Below, piece after piece: positions 37,117-46,110 of a stretch of DNA of 64,000 bases (positions within the stretch are counted from its first letter, which is position 1; every line of letters begins with the position of its first letter). Source of the stretch: Sporosarcina ureae (GTDB lineage Bacteria; Bacillota; Bacilli; Bacillales_A; Planococcaceae); NCBI RefSeq assembly GCF_029267015.1, contig NZ_JARIEA010000081.1, positions 34,261 to 98,260 on the forward strand, read 5' to 3'. The notes beneath the pieces were generated by a model. The model did not search any database and was not told the origin of the DNA. It was given only the letters and a program-made list of their open reading frames with translations. Position numbers and translations under genes: made by a program.

Positions 37117-38925
37117 ATGACAAGAATATCTGATGACACAATTGAGGAAATCCGTTCAGGAACCGACATTGTCGATCTGATCAGTGAATATGTTCAATTA
37201 GCGAAAAGAGGGAAGAACTGGTTTGGACTGTGTCCATTTCATGAAGAAGGTAGTCCGTCTTTTTCCGTTTCTGAAGACAAACAATTATTCCATTGTTTTG
37301 GTTGCGGAGCAAGCGGTAATGCGATCACGTTCATGATGGATATGGAAAATCGGTCATTCATTGATTCGATCGTCAAACTGGGTAGCCGAATGGGAATGGA
37401 ATTGGAAAGTTCCCAAACTGACAACCAAGCGTCAAAATCCTCATCTAATCAAAAAATGCTGAAAGCCTACACACTAGCTGCTAATTTTTATAGTCATCTG
37501 CTCTTAAACACCATAGAAGGCGAAAAAGCATTAGAATACCTAGAAAAAAGAGGATTTACGCGTGACGAAATAGAACAGTATGAAATAGGATGGTCTCCTG
37601 TTCAGTCAGATGCCTTATCTGCCCTGCTCATGAGACAAGGTTTTGATATGAAGGAAATGGAAACGGCTGGCCTTTGTTTTCATAAAGAAGATGGCACAGG
37701 TTATTATGACCGCTTTAGAGGAAGAATTATGTTTCCGATCCAGGATGATAATGGCGCAACCATCGCATTCTCCGGCAGAAGGCTGGAGGATTCTTCTTCT
37801 GACGCTAAATATATCAATAGTCCGGAAACACCCGTCTTTGAAAAGAGCAAGATTTTGTTTAATTTTCATCGAGCACGTCTTAATGTTCGGAAAACGGGTA
37901 AAGTAGTACTATTCGAAGGTTTCATGGACACTATCGCAGCAGATCGTGGTGGGATAGGAAACACAGTAGCTGTCATGGGTACTGCGTTATCTGGACATCA
38001 TATCGTGAAATTGAAGCGAATGGCGAAAAAAGTAGTCATTTGCTGTGATGGTGATTCAGCTGGTTGGGAGGCTGCCAAACGCTTTGCTGATCATTTAATG
38101 GATAGCGGAATGGACGTACTGGTTGCTACATTACCAGATAAAATGGATCCTGATGACTATATTAGTCAACATGGTGCAGAAGTATTTTCAGAAAAAGTGC
38201 TTGATCAAGCGTTATCCTATATTTCTTTCGTAGCGGCCTACTATAGAAGAGATAAAAATTTATCCGTTGATCATGATATTAAGCAATATGTACATGAAGT
38301 ATTTGATGAACTGGCTCACCGTTGTTCTCCAATTGAGAAAGACTTATTGATCCAGCAACTCCACAGTGAAACACATGCTTCAAAAGAATCACTTGGTCAG
38401 GAATTCACCAAGTCAATAGCAAAAAAAGCAAAACAATCGCGAGATACAGATCGTGAAGAAAGCCGGCCAGTACAGGTCACGAAAGCTCCGGCGAATCGTG
38501 CTGAAACAGACCGTGCCGAACAATTACTTCTTGCGCACCTACTGATGGACGCAGATCTGTTTGAAGAAAAAAGGCTGGAACTTCAAGATTTATTTGTCAG
38601 AGAAGATGTCATCAAAATCTTCTTTAAGTTGGCAGCGTTTTATGAACAATATGATTTGCCAAACTATCAGCGGTTTGCAGAAACGTTAGAAGATCGGCAA
38701 CTGAAGAAAGTCGTCATGGAAGCCATCTTGACTGAACGTTCACAGGAGCATACCACACAAGAAGTAAATGACTGTATTCGTCATTTAAAACGAAATCAAA
38801 TTAAACGCCTAATTGATCAAAAACGACATGATTCAAAAGAAGCAGAAAAAAGAAACGACTTACTAAAAGCAATGGAGTTGGCTTCGGAAGTAATCCAGCT
38901 GGTGAGATCATTAAAGGTTCTGTAA
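37117..38925 (+). CDS. dnaG: DNA primase
   Basis: Makes RNA primers at the replication fork. The 602-residue protein has the CHC2 zinc finger (C-P-F-H ... C-F-G-C, residues ~40-65), the RNA polymerase/Toprim core with L-F-E-G-F-M-D and C-C-D-G-D-S-A-G, and a C-terminal helicase-binding domain. GGTGAT lies before ATG 37117. It is in operon with sigA, the macromolecular synthesis operon. The yqxD gene that precedes dnaG in B. subtilis is missing. Confidence 0.97.
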   Translation: MTRISDDTIEEIRSGTDIVDLISEYVQLAKRGKNWFGLCPFHEEGSPSFSVSEDKQLFHCFGCGASGNAITFMMDMENRSFIDSIVKLGSRMGMELESSQTDNQASKSSSNQKMLKAYTLAANFYSHLLLNTIEGEKALEYLEKRGFTRDEIEQYEIGWSPVQSDALSALLMRQGFDMKEMETAGLCFHKEDGTGYYDRFRGRIMFPIQDDNGATIAFSGRRLEDSSSDAKYINSPETPVFEKSKILFNFHRARLNVRKTGKVVLFEGFMDTIAADRGGIGNTVAVMGTALSGHHIVKLKRMAKKVVICCDGDSAGWEAAKRFADHLMDSGMDVLVATLPDKMDPDDYISQHGAEVFSEKVLDQALSYISFVAAYYRRDKNLSVDHDIKQYVHEVFDELAHRCSPIEKDLLIQQLHSETHASKESLGQEFTKSIAKKAKQSRDTDREESRPVQVTKAPANRAETDRAEQLLLAHLLMDADLFEEKRLELQDLFVREDVIKIFFKLAAFYEQYDLPNYQRFAETLEDRQLKKVVMEAILTERSQEHTTQEVNDCIRHLKRNQIKRLIDQKRHDSKEAEKRNDLLKAMELASEVIQLVRSLKVL

Positions 38926-38940
38926 GGAGGTATAGTCACT

Positions 38941-40110
38941 ATGACAAAAGAAGAACAAACGGGTGAAGTAGAATTGACCCTAGAAGAAGCAAAAGCGGCT
39001 ATTATTGAAGCGGGTAAAAAGACGGGTGAACTAACTCTAGAGGATGTAACGGAAAAATTAGCATCTTTTGAAATGGAACCTGAGCAATTCGAAGAGTTTC
39101 TTGATCAGATAGAAGCGCAAGAAATCGAAATGGATAGAAAAGAAGAAGCTGATCCCAAAGCTGAAAAAGAAGAACAATTCGATTTAAATGACTTAAGTGT
39201 ACCGCCAGGTGTCAGAATCAACGATCCAGTCCGTATGTATTTAAAGGAAATCGGCCGTGTGGATTTATTGACAGGTAAAGAAGAGGTAGACTTGGCGATT
39301 CGTATTATCGATGGCTTGGCAGCTGAAGCGGAGCTCGAAGAAACAGGGAAAATGACGCCTAAAATAGATGCAGATATTATTCGTGGTGAAAATGCCAAAA
39401 AGAAATTGGCAGAAGCGAATTTACGTCTAGTTGTCAGTATCGCGAAGCGTTATGTCGGTCGTGGTATGCTGTTCTTAGACTTGATTCAAGAAGGAAATAT
39501 GGGTCTTATTAAAGCCGTAGAGAAATTCGACCATACAAAAGGCTTTAAATTCAGTACGTATGCCACTTGGTGGATCCGTCAGGCGATTACACGCGCGATT
39601 GCGGATCAGGCACGTACGATCCGTATTCCTGTGCATATGGTAGAAACAATCAACAAATTGATTCGCGTCCAGCGTCAATTGCTCCAAGATCTAGGACGAG
39701 AACCTTCTCCTGAAGAAATTGGAGAAGAAATGGACTTGACACCGGAAAAAGTGCGAGAAATTTTGAAGATTGCTCAAGAGCCTGTTTCATTGGAAACACC
39801 AATCGGTGAAGAAGATGATTCCCACTTAGGAGATTTCATCGAAGACTCAGAAGCGCAGTCTCCTTCAGATCATGCTGCTTATGAATTATTGAAGGAACAG
39901 CTTGAAGATGTCCTAGATACATTAACTGATCGTGAAGAAAACGTACTACGTCTTCGTTTTGGTCTAGATGACGGACGCACGCGAACACTCGAGGAAGTGG
40001 GCAAAGTATTCGGTGTAACACGTGAACGTATTCGCCAAATCGAAGCAAAAGCACTTAGAAAGTTACGCCACCCATCACGTAGCAAGCGACTGAAAGACTT
40101 CTTAGAATAA
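38941..40110 (+). CDS. sigA: RNA polymerase sigma factor SigA
   Basis: The main vegetative sigma factor, 389 residues. Seen are region 1.1 (acidic), region 1.2 [11 protein letters not shown], region 2 ([26 protein letters not shown]), region 3, and region 4.2 with [18 protein letters not shown]. It is slightly longer than B. subtilis SigA, with extra acidic residues near the start. AAGGAGG lies before ATG 38941. Confidence 0.98.
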   Translation: MTKEEQTGEVELTLEEAKAAIIEAGKKTGELTLEDVTEKLASFEMEPEQFEEFLDQIEAQEIEMDRKEEADPKAEKEEQFDLNDLSVPPGVRINDPVRMYLKEIGRVDLLTGKEEVDLAIRIIDGLAAEAELEETGKMTPKIDADIIRGENAKKKLAEANLRLVVSIAKRYVGRGMLFLDLIQEGNMGLIKAVEKFDHTKGFKFSTYATWWIRQAITRAIADQARTIRIPVHMVETINKLIRVQRQLLQDLGREPSPEEIGEEMDLTPEKVREILKIAQEPVSLETPIGEEDDSHLGDFIEDSEAQSPSDHAAYELLKEQLEDVLDTLTDREENVLRLRFGLDDGRTRTLEEVGKVFGVTRERIRQIEAKALRKLRHPSRSKRLKDFLE

Positions 40111-40115
40111 TAGGT

Positions 40116-40147
40116 GCATCGGCTTGATATAGCCGATGCTTTTTATT
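40116..40147 (+). terminator. Terminator after sigA
   Basis: GCATCGGCT (40116-40124) pairs with AGCCGATGC (40131-40139), followed by TTTTTATT. Confidence 0.93.
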
Positions 40148-40190
40148 CTGTATCAAAAAAAAGAAGATTGATACTATTGGAGGAGAAAGG

Positions 40191-40757
40191 ATGGCTATAG
40201 ATAAGAAACAGATCATCATTTCTGAAATCCGGTATTGGAAAACAAATAAACTTCTTCCTGAACATTATTGTGATTTCCTCATTACATTATATGCACAAGG
40301 TGAAGATCCGGATGAAGTGGCAGAGAAAGAGTCTTCCACACTTCAAATCGAACGCAGAAAGTTGCGGTCTAAACAAATCTTGATGTTGCTCATTAGTTTA
40401 TTGCTTGCAAGTGTTGTGTCTGTTGCAATGTTCGTATTGACGGAATATCCAACTGCTACCTTGGTCGTTGCAGCAGTATTGGCTTTAATTTTCCTATTAC
40501 TCGTTTCAGGAAAAACCTTCACAAAGAAAGGTTTTGCGCCTTTCCTCTACATATCGATGGCATTTCTTTTATTGATGATGTCATTGAAGATTTGGACTGC
40601 ATTTTTTGATGGAGATACGACAGTATTGATTGGTCTACTTGTTTTGAATTGCGGTTTGTGGTTATTCACGGGAAGAGTATTAAAGTTACTCTATTTTACG
40701 ATTTCAGGTTCACTTGGTTTATTGACAGTAGTCGCATTTTTACTATTATCGATATAA
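40191..40757 (+). CDS. Hypothetical multi-pass membrane protein
   Basis: I do not recognise the family by name. The 188-residue protein has a soluble N-terminal part (residues ~1-60; Y-W-K-T-N-K-L-L-P-E-H-Y-C-D-F-L-I-T-L-Y is a likely helical element), then about five membrane helices from residue 64 to the end. GGAGGA lies before ATG 40191. It stands alone between two terminators, between sigA and the acyl-CoA dehydrogenase. Confidence 0.85.
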   Translation: MAIDKKQIIISEIRYWKTNKLLPEHYCDFLITLYAQGEDPDEVAEKESSTLQIERRKLRSKQILMLLISLLLASVVSVAMFVLTEYPTATLVVAAVLALIFLLLVSGKTFTKKGFAPFLYISMAFLLLMMSLKIWTAFFDGDTTVLIGLLVLNCGLWLFTGRVLKLLYFTISGSLGLLTVVAFLLLSI

Positions 40758-40769
40758 TTATCAAGAATC

Positions 40770-40811
40770 GGACGGAATGCAATGAATGTATTGCTAATTT
40801 CCGTCCTTTTT
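40770..40811 (+). terminator. Terminator after the membrane protein gene
   Basis: GGACGGAA (40770-40777) pairs with TTTCCGTCC (40798-40806), enclosing a smaller GCAAT/ATTGC stem, followed by TTTTT. Confidence 0.8.
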
Positions 40812-40883
40812 CTATATACTGTTATGTAAGGGCTTACAAGTTTTCGGAAATAGAGTAGTATATGTGAAGAGAGGATGATCCTA

Positions 40884-42023
40884 ATGAATTTTGATTTAAC
40901 TCAAGAACAGCAAATGGTGAAGAAATTGATGAGAGATTTCGCGAACGAGGAAGTAGCACCAGGTGCAGTGGATAGGGATCGCTCTGGAGAATTTCCAGTA
41001 GAGATTTTTAAAAAGCTATCAGAAATGGGCATGATGGGTTTGCCATTTCCCGAGAAATATGGTGGCGGTGGAGCCGATACAATCAGTTTTGCTATTGTCA
41101 CTGAAGAATTAAGCCGTGCTTGTGCATCGACGGGCATTACGTATTCCGCGCATATTTCACTTGGCGGAGCACCGCTAAATCTATTTGGAACGGAAGAGCA
41201 AAAAGAGAAGTATTTAACGCCGATCTGTACAGGAGAATCATTTGGTGCGTTCGGTCTGACAGAGCCAAATGCAGGTTCCGATGCAGGTGGTACAGAGACA
41301 TCTGCAGTGCTAGCTGATGGGAAGTATACGATCAATGGATCCAAAGTGTATATAACAAATGCTAGCTACGCAAAGCACTTGGCATTGACTGCTGTGACGG
41401 GTCGTACGGATGGCAAGAAAGAGATCAGCGCCATTATCGTACCAACGGATTCCAAAGGCTTTAAAATTATAGACAACTATGAAAAGATGGGCTTGCACGC
41501 TTCCAACACAACTGAATTATTGCTTGAAGACGTTGTAGTGCCTGAAGAGAATCTACTTGGTGAAAGCGGTAAAGGATTCCAGCAGTTTCTCGTAACACTC
41601 GACGGTGGCCGTATTGGAATTGGCGCTATGGCAGTAGGGATTGCACAGGCAGCTTATGAGCGAGCCTTAACATATTCAAAGGAACGTAAACAATTCGGTA
41701 AAACGTTATCTTCATTCCAGATTACACAGTTCAAGTTGGCTGATATGGCAATGAAGATCGAACTTGCACGGACGATGGTGTATAAAGCAGCATGGCTGAA
41801 AGATCAAGGAAGAAAGTTCACGAAAGAAGCTTCCATGTGTAAATTATATGCTTCTGAAATCGCTATGGAAGTGGCCAATGAAGCGATCCAAATCCACGGT
41901 GGCTATGGTTATATGCGTGAATATGAAGTCGAACGTTACTTACGTGATGCCAAGCTTCTGGAAATTGGAGAAGGCACTTCAGAAGTACAACGGATGGTCA
42001 TTGCGAGACAACTAGGTTGCTGA
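40884..42023 (+). CDS. Acyl-CoA dehydrogenase (short-chain type)
   Basis: FAD-dependent oxidation of an acyl-CoA to the trans-2-enoyl-CoA. The 379-residue protein has the three ACAD domains: G-A-F-G-L-T-E-P-N-A-G-S-D-A (substrate and FAD binding), Y-I-T-N-A-S-Y-A-K-H, R-K-Q-F-G-K-T-L-S-S-F-Q, and I-Q-I-H-G-G-Y-G-Y-M-R-E-Y-E-V-E-R-Y-L-R-D near the end. A butyryl/isobutyryl-type substrate is likely but not proven. ATG 40884 is preferred over 40875, since GAGAGG is 9 bases upstream. It is not at this place in B. subtilis. Confidence 0.92.
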   Translation: MNFDLTQEQQMVKKLMRDFANEEVAPGAVDRDRSGEFPVEIFKKLSEMGMMGLPFPEKYGGGGADTISFAIVTEELSRACASTGITYSAHISLGGAPLNLFGTEEQKEKYLTPICTGESFGAFGLTEPNAGSDAGGTETSAVLADGKYTINGSKVYITNASYAKHLALTAVTGRTDGKKEISAIIVPTDSKGFKIIDNYEKMGLHASNTTELLLEDVVVPEENLLGESGKGFQQFLVTLDGGRIGIGAMAVGIAQAAYERALTYSKERKQFGKTLSSFQITQFKLADMAMKIELARTMVYKAAWLKDQGRKFTKEASMCKLYASEIAMEVANEAIQIHGGYGYMREYEVERYLRDAKLLEIGEGTSEVQRMVIARQLGC

Positions 42024-42076
42024 CCTGCGAATTATGGCGATTCTGTCACAAAAGACGAAAAGTCGCCCAATAACAC

Positions 42077-42125
42077 TTTCAGTTTTCTTATAGATACAGT
42101 ACAATGTTAAGTGTATACTGTATCT
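42077..42125 (+). promoter_or_regulatory. cccA promoter with a 10-bp inverted repeat
   Basis: TTTCAG (42077-42082), 17 bases, TACAAT (42100-42105). A perfect inverted repeat, AGATACAGTA (42092-42101) and TACTGTATCT (42116-42125), overlaps the -10. It could be an operator or, with the T's that follow, a weak terminator for the gene upstream. Confidence 0.5.
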
Positions 42126-42161
42126 TTTACAGAATAGATTCTGATGAAGGAGGGTAATCCA

Positions 42162-42539
42162 ATGAATAAAAATCCTGTTGTACCATTTCTTTTGATTTTC
42201 GCACTTGGAATTGGACTTGTTTTCTTCATGTCACTTTATGGTCTGGATCAGAAAAAAGAAATTGCTGGAGCTAACGAAGAAGGCACTGAGCAAGGAACTG
42301 AAGAAGAAAGTGCAAACACTGGCGAATTTGACGCAGAAGCTGTTGCTCAGCAGAAGTGTATCAGTTGTCACGGTGATGGCTTAACTGGCGGAATGGGGCC
42401 AGCTCTAAATAGCTCACTTGACGCTGACGAAGTACATGATGCAATCAAAAACGGTGTTGCTGGAACTGCAATGCCGGCTGGACTTGTTCCAGATGAAAAC
42501 ATAGATGAAATGGTTGATTACATTTTATCATTAGACTGA
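42162..42539 (+). CDS. cccA: Membrane-anchored cytochrome c550
   Basis: A small electron carrier on the outer face of the membrane. The 125-residue protein has an N-terminal membrane anchor (residues ~7-24), an acidic linker (Glu/Thr/Gly rich, ~30-60), one heme-binding C-I-S-C-H motif near residue 68, and the methionine ligand in G-T-A-M-P-A-G. Matches CccA in layout and position near sigA. AAGGAGGG lies before ATG 42162. Confidence 0.93.
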   Translation: MNKNPVVPFLLIFALGIGLVFFMSLYGLDQKKEIAGANEEGTEQGTEEESANTGEFDAEAVAQQKCISCHGDGLTGGMGPALNSSLDADEVHDAIKNGVAGTAMPAGLVPDENIDEMVDYILSLD

Positions 42540-42554
42540 TTGTCTACTTAATTT

Positions 42555-42599
42555 AAAGAGCCAGTAAACCAGAGTAACTCTTGGTTTACTGGCTCTTTT
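42555..42599 (+). terminator. Terminator after cccA
   Basis: A 17-bp stem (AAAGAGCCAGTAAACCA with TGGTTTACTGGCTCTTT) with a small inner AGAG/CTCT pairing, ending in TTTT. Confidence 0.95.
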
Positions 42600-42602
42600 G
42601 CA

Positions 42603-42631
42603 TTGCATGAAAAGTGTACCGATTATACAAT
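42603..42631 (+). promoter_or_regulatory. Candidate sigma-A promoter of trmK-nif3
   Basis: TTGCAT (42603-42608), 17 bases, TACAAT (42626-42631), 26 bases before trmK. Confidence 0.6.
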
Positions 42632-42656
42632 AGATAAGAATGAAAGGCGGGGGACT

Positions 42657-43364
42657 ATGAATACCAACCAATTATCGGAACGGCTGTCGATGGTAGCCAG
42701 TTTTGTTCCGAAAGATACTGTACTTGCGGATATCGGTAGCGATCATGCCTATCTACCGTGTTATTTAATGAATACAGGTAAAATTCATCGAGCCATTGCA
42801 GGAGAAGTGGTGAAAGGTCCTTTTGAAGCCGCTACGCGCAATGTAGCTCTAAATGGCTTTACGGACCGAATTGAAGTTCGACTGGCAAATGGCTTGCAAG
42901 CGATAAAAGAAATCGACCACGTTGAAACTGTGACAATTGCAGGAATGGGAGGGACTTTAATTACTTCGATCCTAGAAGCGGGCAAGGATCGTTTAACGCA
43001 TGTACAACGAATCATCGTACAGCCCAATCTACATGCCATTGCAATTCGAGAATGGGCAGTGAAGAATGGATTTTGTATTGTCGACGAAGAAATTTTACTT
43101 GAAGATAGTAAAATCTATGAAGTACTCGTACTCGAAAGAGGAGCAGCTGAATACTCAAAAGCAGATTTACTTGTCGGCCCTGTATTACGTCACAAACGAT
43201 CTAACGTATTCCAAGCAAAGTGGGAGCGGGAATTGCAAGAATGGGAGCGAGTCATAAAAGCCCTAGAAAAAGCAGAGCAAACGCAAGAAATCAAGCAGAA
43301 AAGAGTAAACGTGCAAGAAAATATCGAATTAGTCAGGAAGGTGCTAGCACATGAAGAAAAGTAA
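42657..43364 (+). CDS. trmK: tRNA (adenine22-N1)-methyltransferase TrmK
   Basis: Methylates A22 in the D-loop of some tRNAs. The 235-residue protein starts with L-S-E-R-L-S-M-V-A-S-F-V, has the SAM motif A-D-I-G-S-D-H-A-Y-L-P, the T-I-A-G-M-G-G motif, and a C-terminal coiled-coil (from about residue 180). The B. subtilis gene is yqfN. ATG 42657 follows AAGGCGGGGG; the earlier reading from 42603 lies within the promoter. The end overlaps the next gene by 14 bases. Confidence 0.93.
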   Translation: MNTNQLSERLSMVASFVPKDTVLADIGSDHAYLPCYLMNTGKIHRAIAGEVVKGPFEAATRNVALNGFTDRIEVRLANGLQAIKEIDHVETVTIAGMGGTLITSILEAGKDRLTHVQRIIVQPNLHAIAIREWAVKNGFCIVDEEILLEDSKIYEVLVLERGAAEYSKADLLVGPVLRHKRSNVFQAKWERELQEWERVIKALEKAEQTQEIKQKRVNVQENIELVRKVLAHEEK

Positions 43365-44472
43365 TGGACACCAGATCATTGAACTATTTGAAAAGTGGTC
43401 ACCGAAAAGACTCGCTTTTGAAGGAGATCCAATCGGACTGCATATCGGTCAATTGAATCGTCCAGTAGATAAAGTTCTCGTTACACTTGATGTCAATGAA
43501 CAAGTGATTGATGAAGCTATCGAAAAAGGTGCAACTTTAGTGATTGCACACCATCCTCCGTTGTTCCGTCCCGTGAAATCCATTCTGACGGATACCCCTC
43601 AAGGAAAAATGATTGAGAAGTGTATTAAGCATGATATCGCGGTCTACGCTGCACATACGAATCTGGACATTGCAGAAGGCGGGGTCAATGATATGTTAGC
43701 GGAACGTCTCGGTATACAAGAGACGGAGCCGATTGATATTACGGACTCTGAACATTTGATTAAATTGGCGGTATTTTGTCCGTTAGCAGATGCTGATGCA
43801 CTACGTCAGAAATTAGCTAGTGCAGGCGCGGGTGCTATCGGTGATTATCAGGCATGCAGTTTTAGTTCACAAGGTACCGGACGTTTCACACCGGTTGATG
43901 GTGCAAATCCAACAATAGGACACGTGGGAGAGCCAACGTTAGTGGATGAGGAACGAATTGAAGTCGTTTTCCCAGAAAGTCAGCAAGCGAAGGTTGTCAA
44001 ATCCATGTTTGCAGCACATCCATACGAGGAACCTGCATTTGATATAGTCAAATTGGAGCAGAAAACAAATGAGCAAGGGATTGGTCGTATCGGACGAATC
44101 GCAAAAGAGATGACGTTGAAAGAGTTTGCTCAACATGTAAAAGAATCATTCGGTGTTCCTGCTTTACGCTTCGTCGGTGATCCAGACTCGAAAATTCGTA
44201 AAGTGGCGGTCCTTGGCGGTGATGGAAATAAATATATCGCAGCGGCGAAGAGGAAGGGAGCGGATGTATTGGTAACAGGTGATATGTATTATCACGTAGC
44301 GCAAGATGCACAAGCTCTCAATCTAGCGGTTGTAGATCCGGGTCATAATATCGAAAAAATTATGATTGCCGGTGTGGCGAAACAAATGGCAAGCTTCTGT
44401 GAAGAAAATAAATTGGCGGTTGAATTCATTGAATCTAACATCTTAACAGAACCTTTTCAATTCCTATATTAA
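43351..44472 (+). CDS. yqfO: Nif3-like dinuclear metal-centre protein (YqfO)
   Basis: A 373-residue member of the Nif3/DUF34 family with the extra CutA-like middle domain (about residues 130-230) seen in B. cereus YqfO. Metal ligands are in I-A-H-H-P-P-L-F (residues ~63-70), H-T-N-L-D, and a C-terminal V-T-G-D-M-Y-Y-H and V-D-P-G-H. The biochemical role is not settled. It overlaps trmK, the same gene pair as in B. subtilis. Confidence 0.93.
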   Translation: MKKSNGHQIIELFEKWSPKRLAFEGDPIGLHIGQLNRPVDKVLVTLDVNEQVIDEAIEKGATLVIAHHPPLFRPVKSILTDTPQGKMIEKCIKHDIAVYAAHTNLDIAEGGVNDMLAERLGIQETEPIDITDSEHLIKLAVFCPLADADALRQKLASAGAGAIGDYQACSFSSQGTGRFTPVDGANPTIGHVGEPTLVDEERIEVVFPESQQAKVVKSMFAAHPYEEPAFDIVKLEQKTNEQGIGRIGRIAKEMTLKEFAQHVKESFGVPALRFVGDPDSKIRKVAVLGGDGNKYIAAAKRKGADVLVTGDMYYHVAQDAQALNLAVVDPGHNIEKIMIAGVAKQMASFCEENKLAVEFIESNILTEPFQFLY

Positions 44473-44474
44473 AT

Positions 44475-44512
44475 AGAAAAAGCCGTCGAAATGGAATTCG
44501 ACGGCTTTTCTA
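44475..44512 (+). terminator. Terminator between yqfO and ispH (convergent)
   Basis: AGCCGTCGAA pairs with TTCGACGGCT, extended by GAAAA/TTTTC, with an ATGGAA loop. It can act on both strands. Confidence 0.9.
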
Positions 44513-44515
44513 TGT

Positions 44516-45481
44516 TTAAGGTTCAATCCGGATAACAGGAGTTGGGTTCTTGACTTTTGGCAAGATTTTCTCGAGTTTGAACTTTCTTTCCGGATGATGT
44601 GTTGTAGGATCTTCTGGATCATAATCATTCAGGAATGATATTACTTCCCTGACGATTATTGTAGGCGTAGAAGCACCTGCCGTTACTGCTACTGTCTCAA
44701 TACCCTCCAACCAAGCAGGATCGATTTCTGAGACGTCTGAGACACGATATGAAGGTGTATTTGCAATCTCAACAGAAACTTGTGTTAAGCGGTTGGAGTT
44801 ATTACTCTTTGGATCTCCAACAACAATCAGTAAGTCTGCTTCGCCAGCTTGTTGAGCTACCGCTTCTTGTCGAACTTGTGTAGCTAGACAAATTTCCTGG
44901 TGTACTTCGATTTGAGGGAATTTTTGTTGCAATGCTTCCATCAAGTGTGCAACGTCCCACTGACTCATCGTAGTTTGATTCGTCACCAATAGTTTTTCAT
45001 TGGTAATATTTAGATCGTCAATATCCTCGAGGCGTTCAATTAAATGAACAGAATCCGGTGCAACACCGATCGCGCCTTCAGGTTCTGGGTGATACTTCTT
45101 ACCGATATACAGAATGTCATAGCCTTCAGCTACTTTTTCTTCAATTAAATAATGTGTGACAGAAACGTCAGGACATGTTGCATCAATTGCAACCAATCCT
45201 TTTTCTTTTGCCAACTGGCGGACTTCAGGAGAAACACCGTGTGCTGTGTAAATTACAGTGCCTTTATCCACTTTACGTAAAATGTCCAAGCGGTTTTCCC
45301 CGTCCAATGTAATGATCCCATCTTCTTCGAATGCATCCGTAACATGTTTGTTGTGGACGATCATGCCTAATATATAAATGGGTCTCGGCAAGGTTGGATC
45401 GAGCGCAGCATTTCTTGCAATGACCATCGCATCAACCACACCATAACAATAACCTCTAGGTGATATCTTGAGTACTTTCAT
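44516..45481 (-). CDS. ispH: 4-hydroxy-3-methylbut-2-enyl diphosphate reductase
   Basis: Last enzyme of the MEP pathway, an Fe-S protein giving IPP and DMAPP. The 321-residue protein has the three cluster cysteines: G-Y-C-Y-G-V near residue 12, D-A-T-C-P-D-V near 99, and E-I-C-L-A-T near 200. T-A-G-A-S-T-P is near the end. A site GAGGAGTGGAG lies before ATG 45481. Together with ispG at 51.7 kb it shows this host uses the MEP route. Confidence 0.97.
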   Translation of the reverse strand: MKVLKISPRGYCYGVVDAMVIARNAALDPTLPRPIYILGMIVHNKHVTDAFEEDGIITLDGENRLDILRKVDKGTVIYTAHGVSPEVRQLAKEKGLVAIDATCPDVSVTHYLIEEKVAEGYDILYIGKKYHPEPEGAIGVAPDSVHLIERLEDIDDLNITNEKLLVTNQTTMSQWDVAHLMEALQQKFPQIEVHQEICLATQVRQEAVAQQAGEADLLIVVGDPKSNNSNRLTQVSVEIANTPSYRVSDVSEIDPAWLEGIETVAVTAGASTPTIIVREVISFLNDYDPEDPTTHHPERKFKLEKILPKVKNPTPVIRIEP

Positions 45482-45550
45482 TTATTCCACTCCACTCCTC
45501 TAGTAACTTCTCTTTCATTATAGCGGAGATTCGCGGACGATTCAAAGAGT

Positions 45551-46000
45551 TCAGAAGGGAGGTTGAAAAATACGCGGTGAAGATGGCCGACTGATGGCTT
45601 CTGAAGATCGAGAAACAGGCGCTTGTGGACCGCCAGGACGTGGAGCAGAAGGGGCTGTCGGTGCGTCCGGCATGGATTGTACTCCTTTATACAATCTCCA
45701 CATAGCGGGTATATTTTGAACAAGTGGCGCAAACTGCTGAACTAATGGTGCAAATTGCTGGGCCGTATTGAAAAAACGATTGGCGGTTTGCATGTATTGA
45801 TCAGCCCGTGAAGGACCTGTGTCTTGCATGCCGGGTTGTTGCTGTTGCGGCATAGGACCACCACTTTGTGGACGCTGAGAATTACCTTGCATGCCTTGAG
45901 AGAAGGGCATAGGCATCCTTTGTTGCATAGGTGGAGGACTGGGTGACATCCTGGGCTGTGGTTGCTGATTGCTAAATGGATAAAATGATTGATATCTCAT
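45551..46000 (-). CDS. yqfQ: YqfQ/VrrA-like Gln-Pro-rich protein
   Basis: A 149-residue low-complexity protein rich in Gln, Pro and Met. The first half has Q-Q-P-Q-P-R-M-S-P-S-P-P-P-M, and the middle has the segment A-D-Q-Y-M-Q-T-A-N-R-F-F-N-T-A-Q-Q-F-A-P-L-V with a short repeat (Q-Q-F-A-P-L-V twice). Homologues are called YqfQ or VrrA and are linked to spore surfaces; the role here is inferred from position between ispH and cshB. AAAGGAG supports ATG 46000. Confidence 0.8.
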   Translation of the reverse strand: MRYQSFYPFSNQQPQPRMSPSPPPMQQRMPMPFSQGMQGNSQRPQSGGPMPQQQQPGMQDTGPSRADQYMQTANRFFNTAQQFAPLVQQFAPLVQNIPAMWRLYKGVQSMPDAPTAPSAPRPGGPQAPVSRSSEAISRPSSPRIFQPPF

Positions 46001-46076
46001 CACGAACTCCTTTCTGATTTTTTTAGTTGTTTCCCTTATATCCTATGCGAAAAAAACCACTGATGGCACCGAATCA

Positions 46077-46085
46077 TGGTACAAT
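46077..46085 (+). promoter_or_regulatory. Candidate extended -10 promoter of cshB-nfo
   Basis: TGG-TACAAT (46077-46085) gives an extended -10; no good -35 is seen 17 bases upstream. Confidence 0.45.
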
Positions 46086-46110
46086 AAGAATTATCTAGAG
46101 GAGGAACGAT

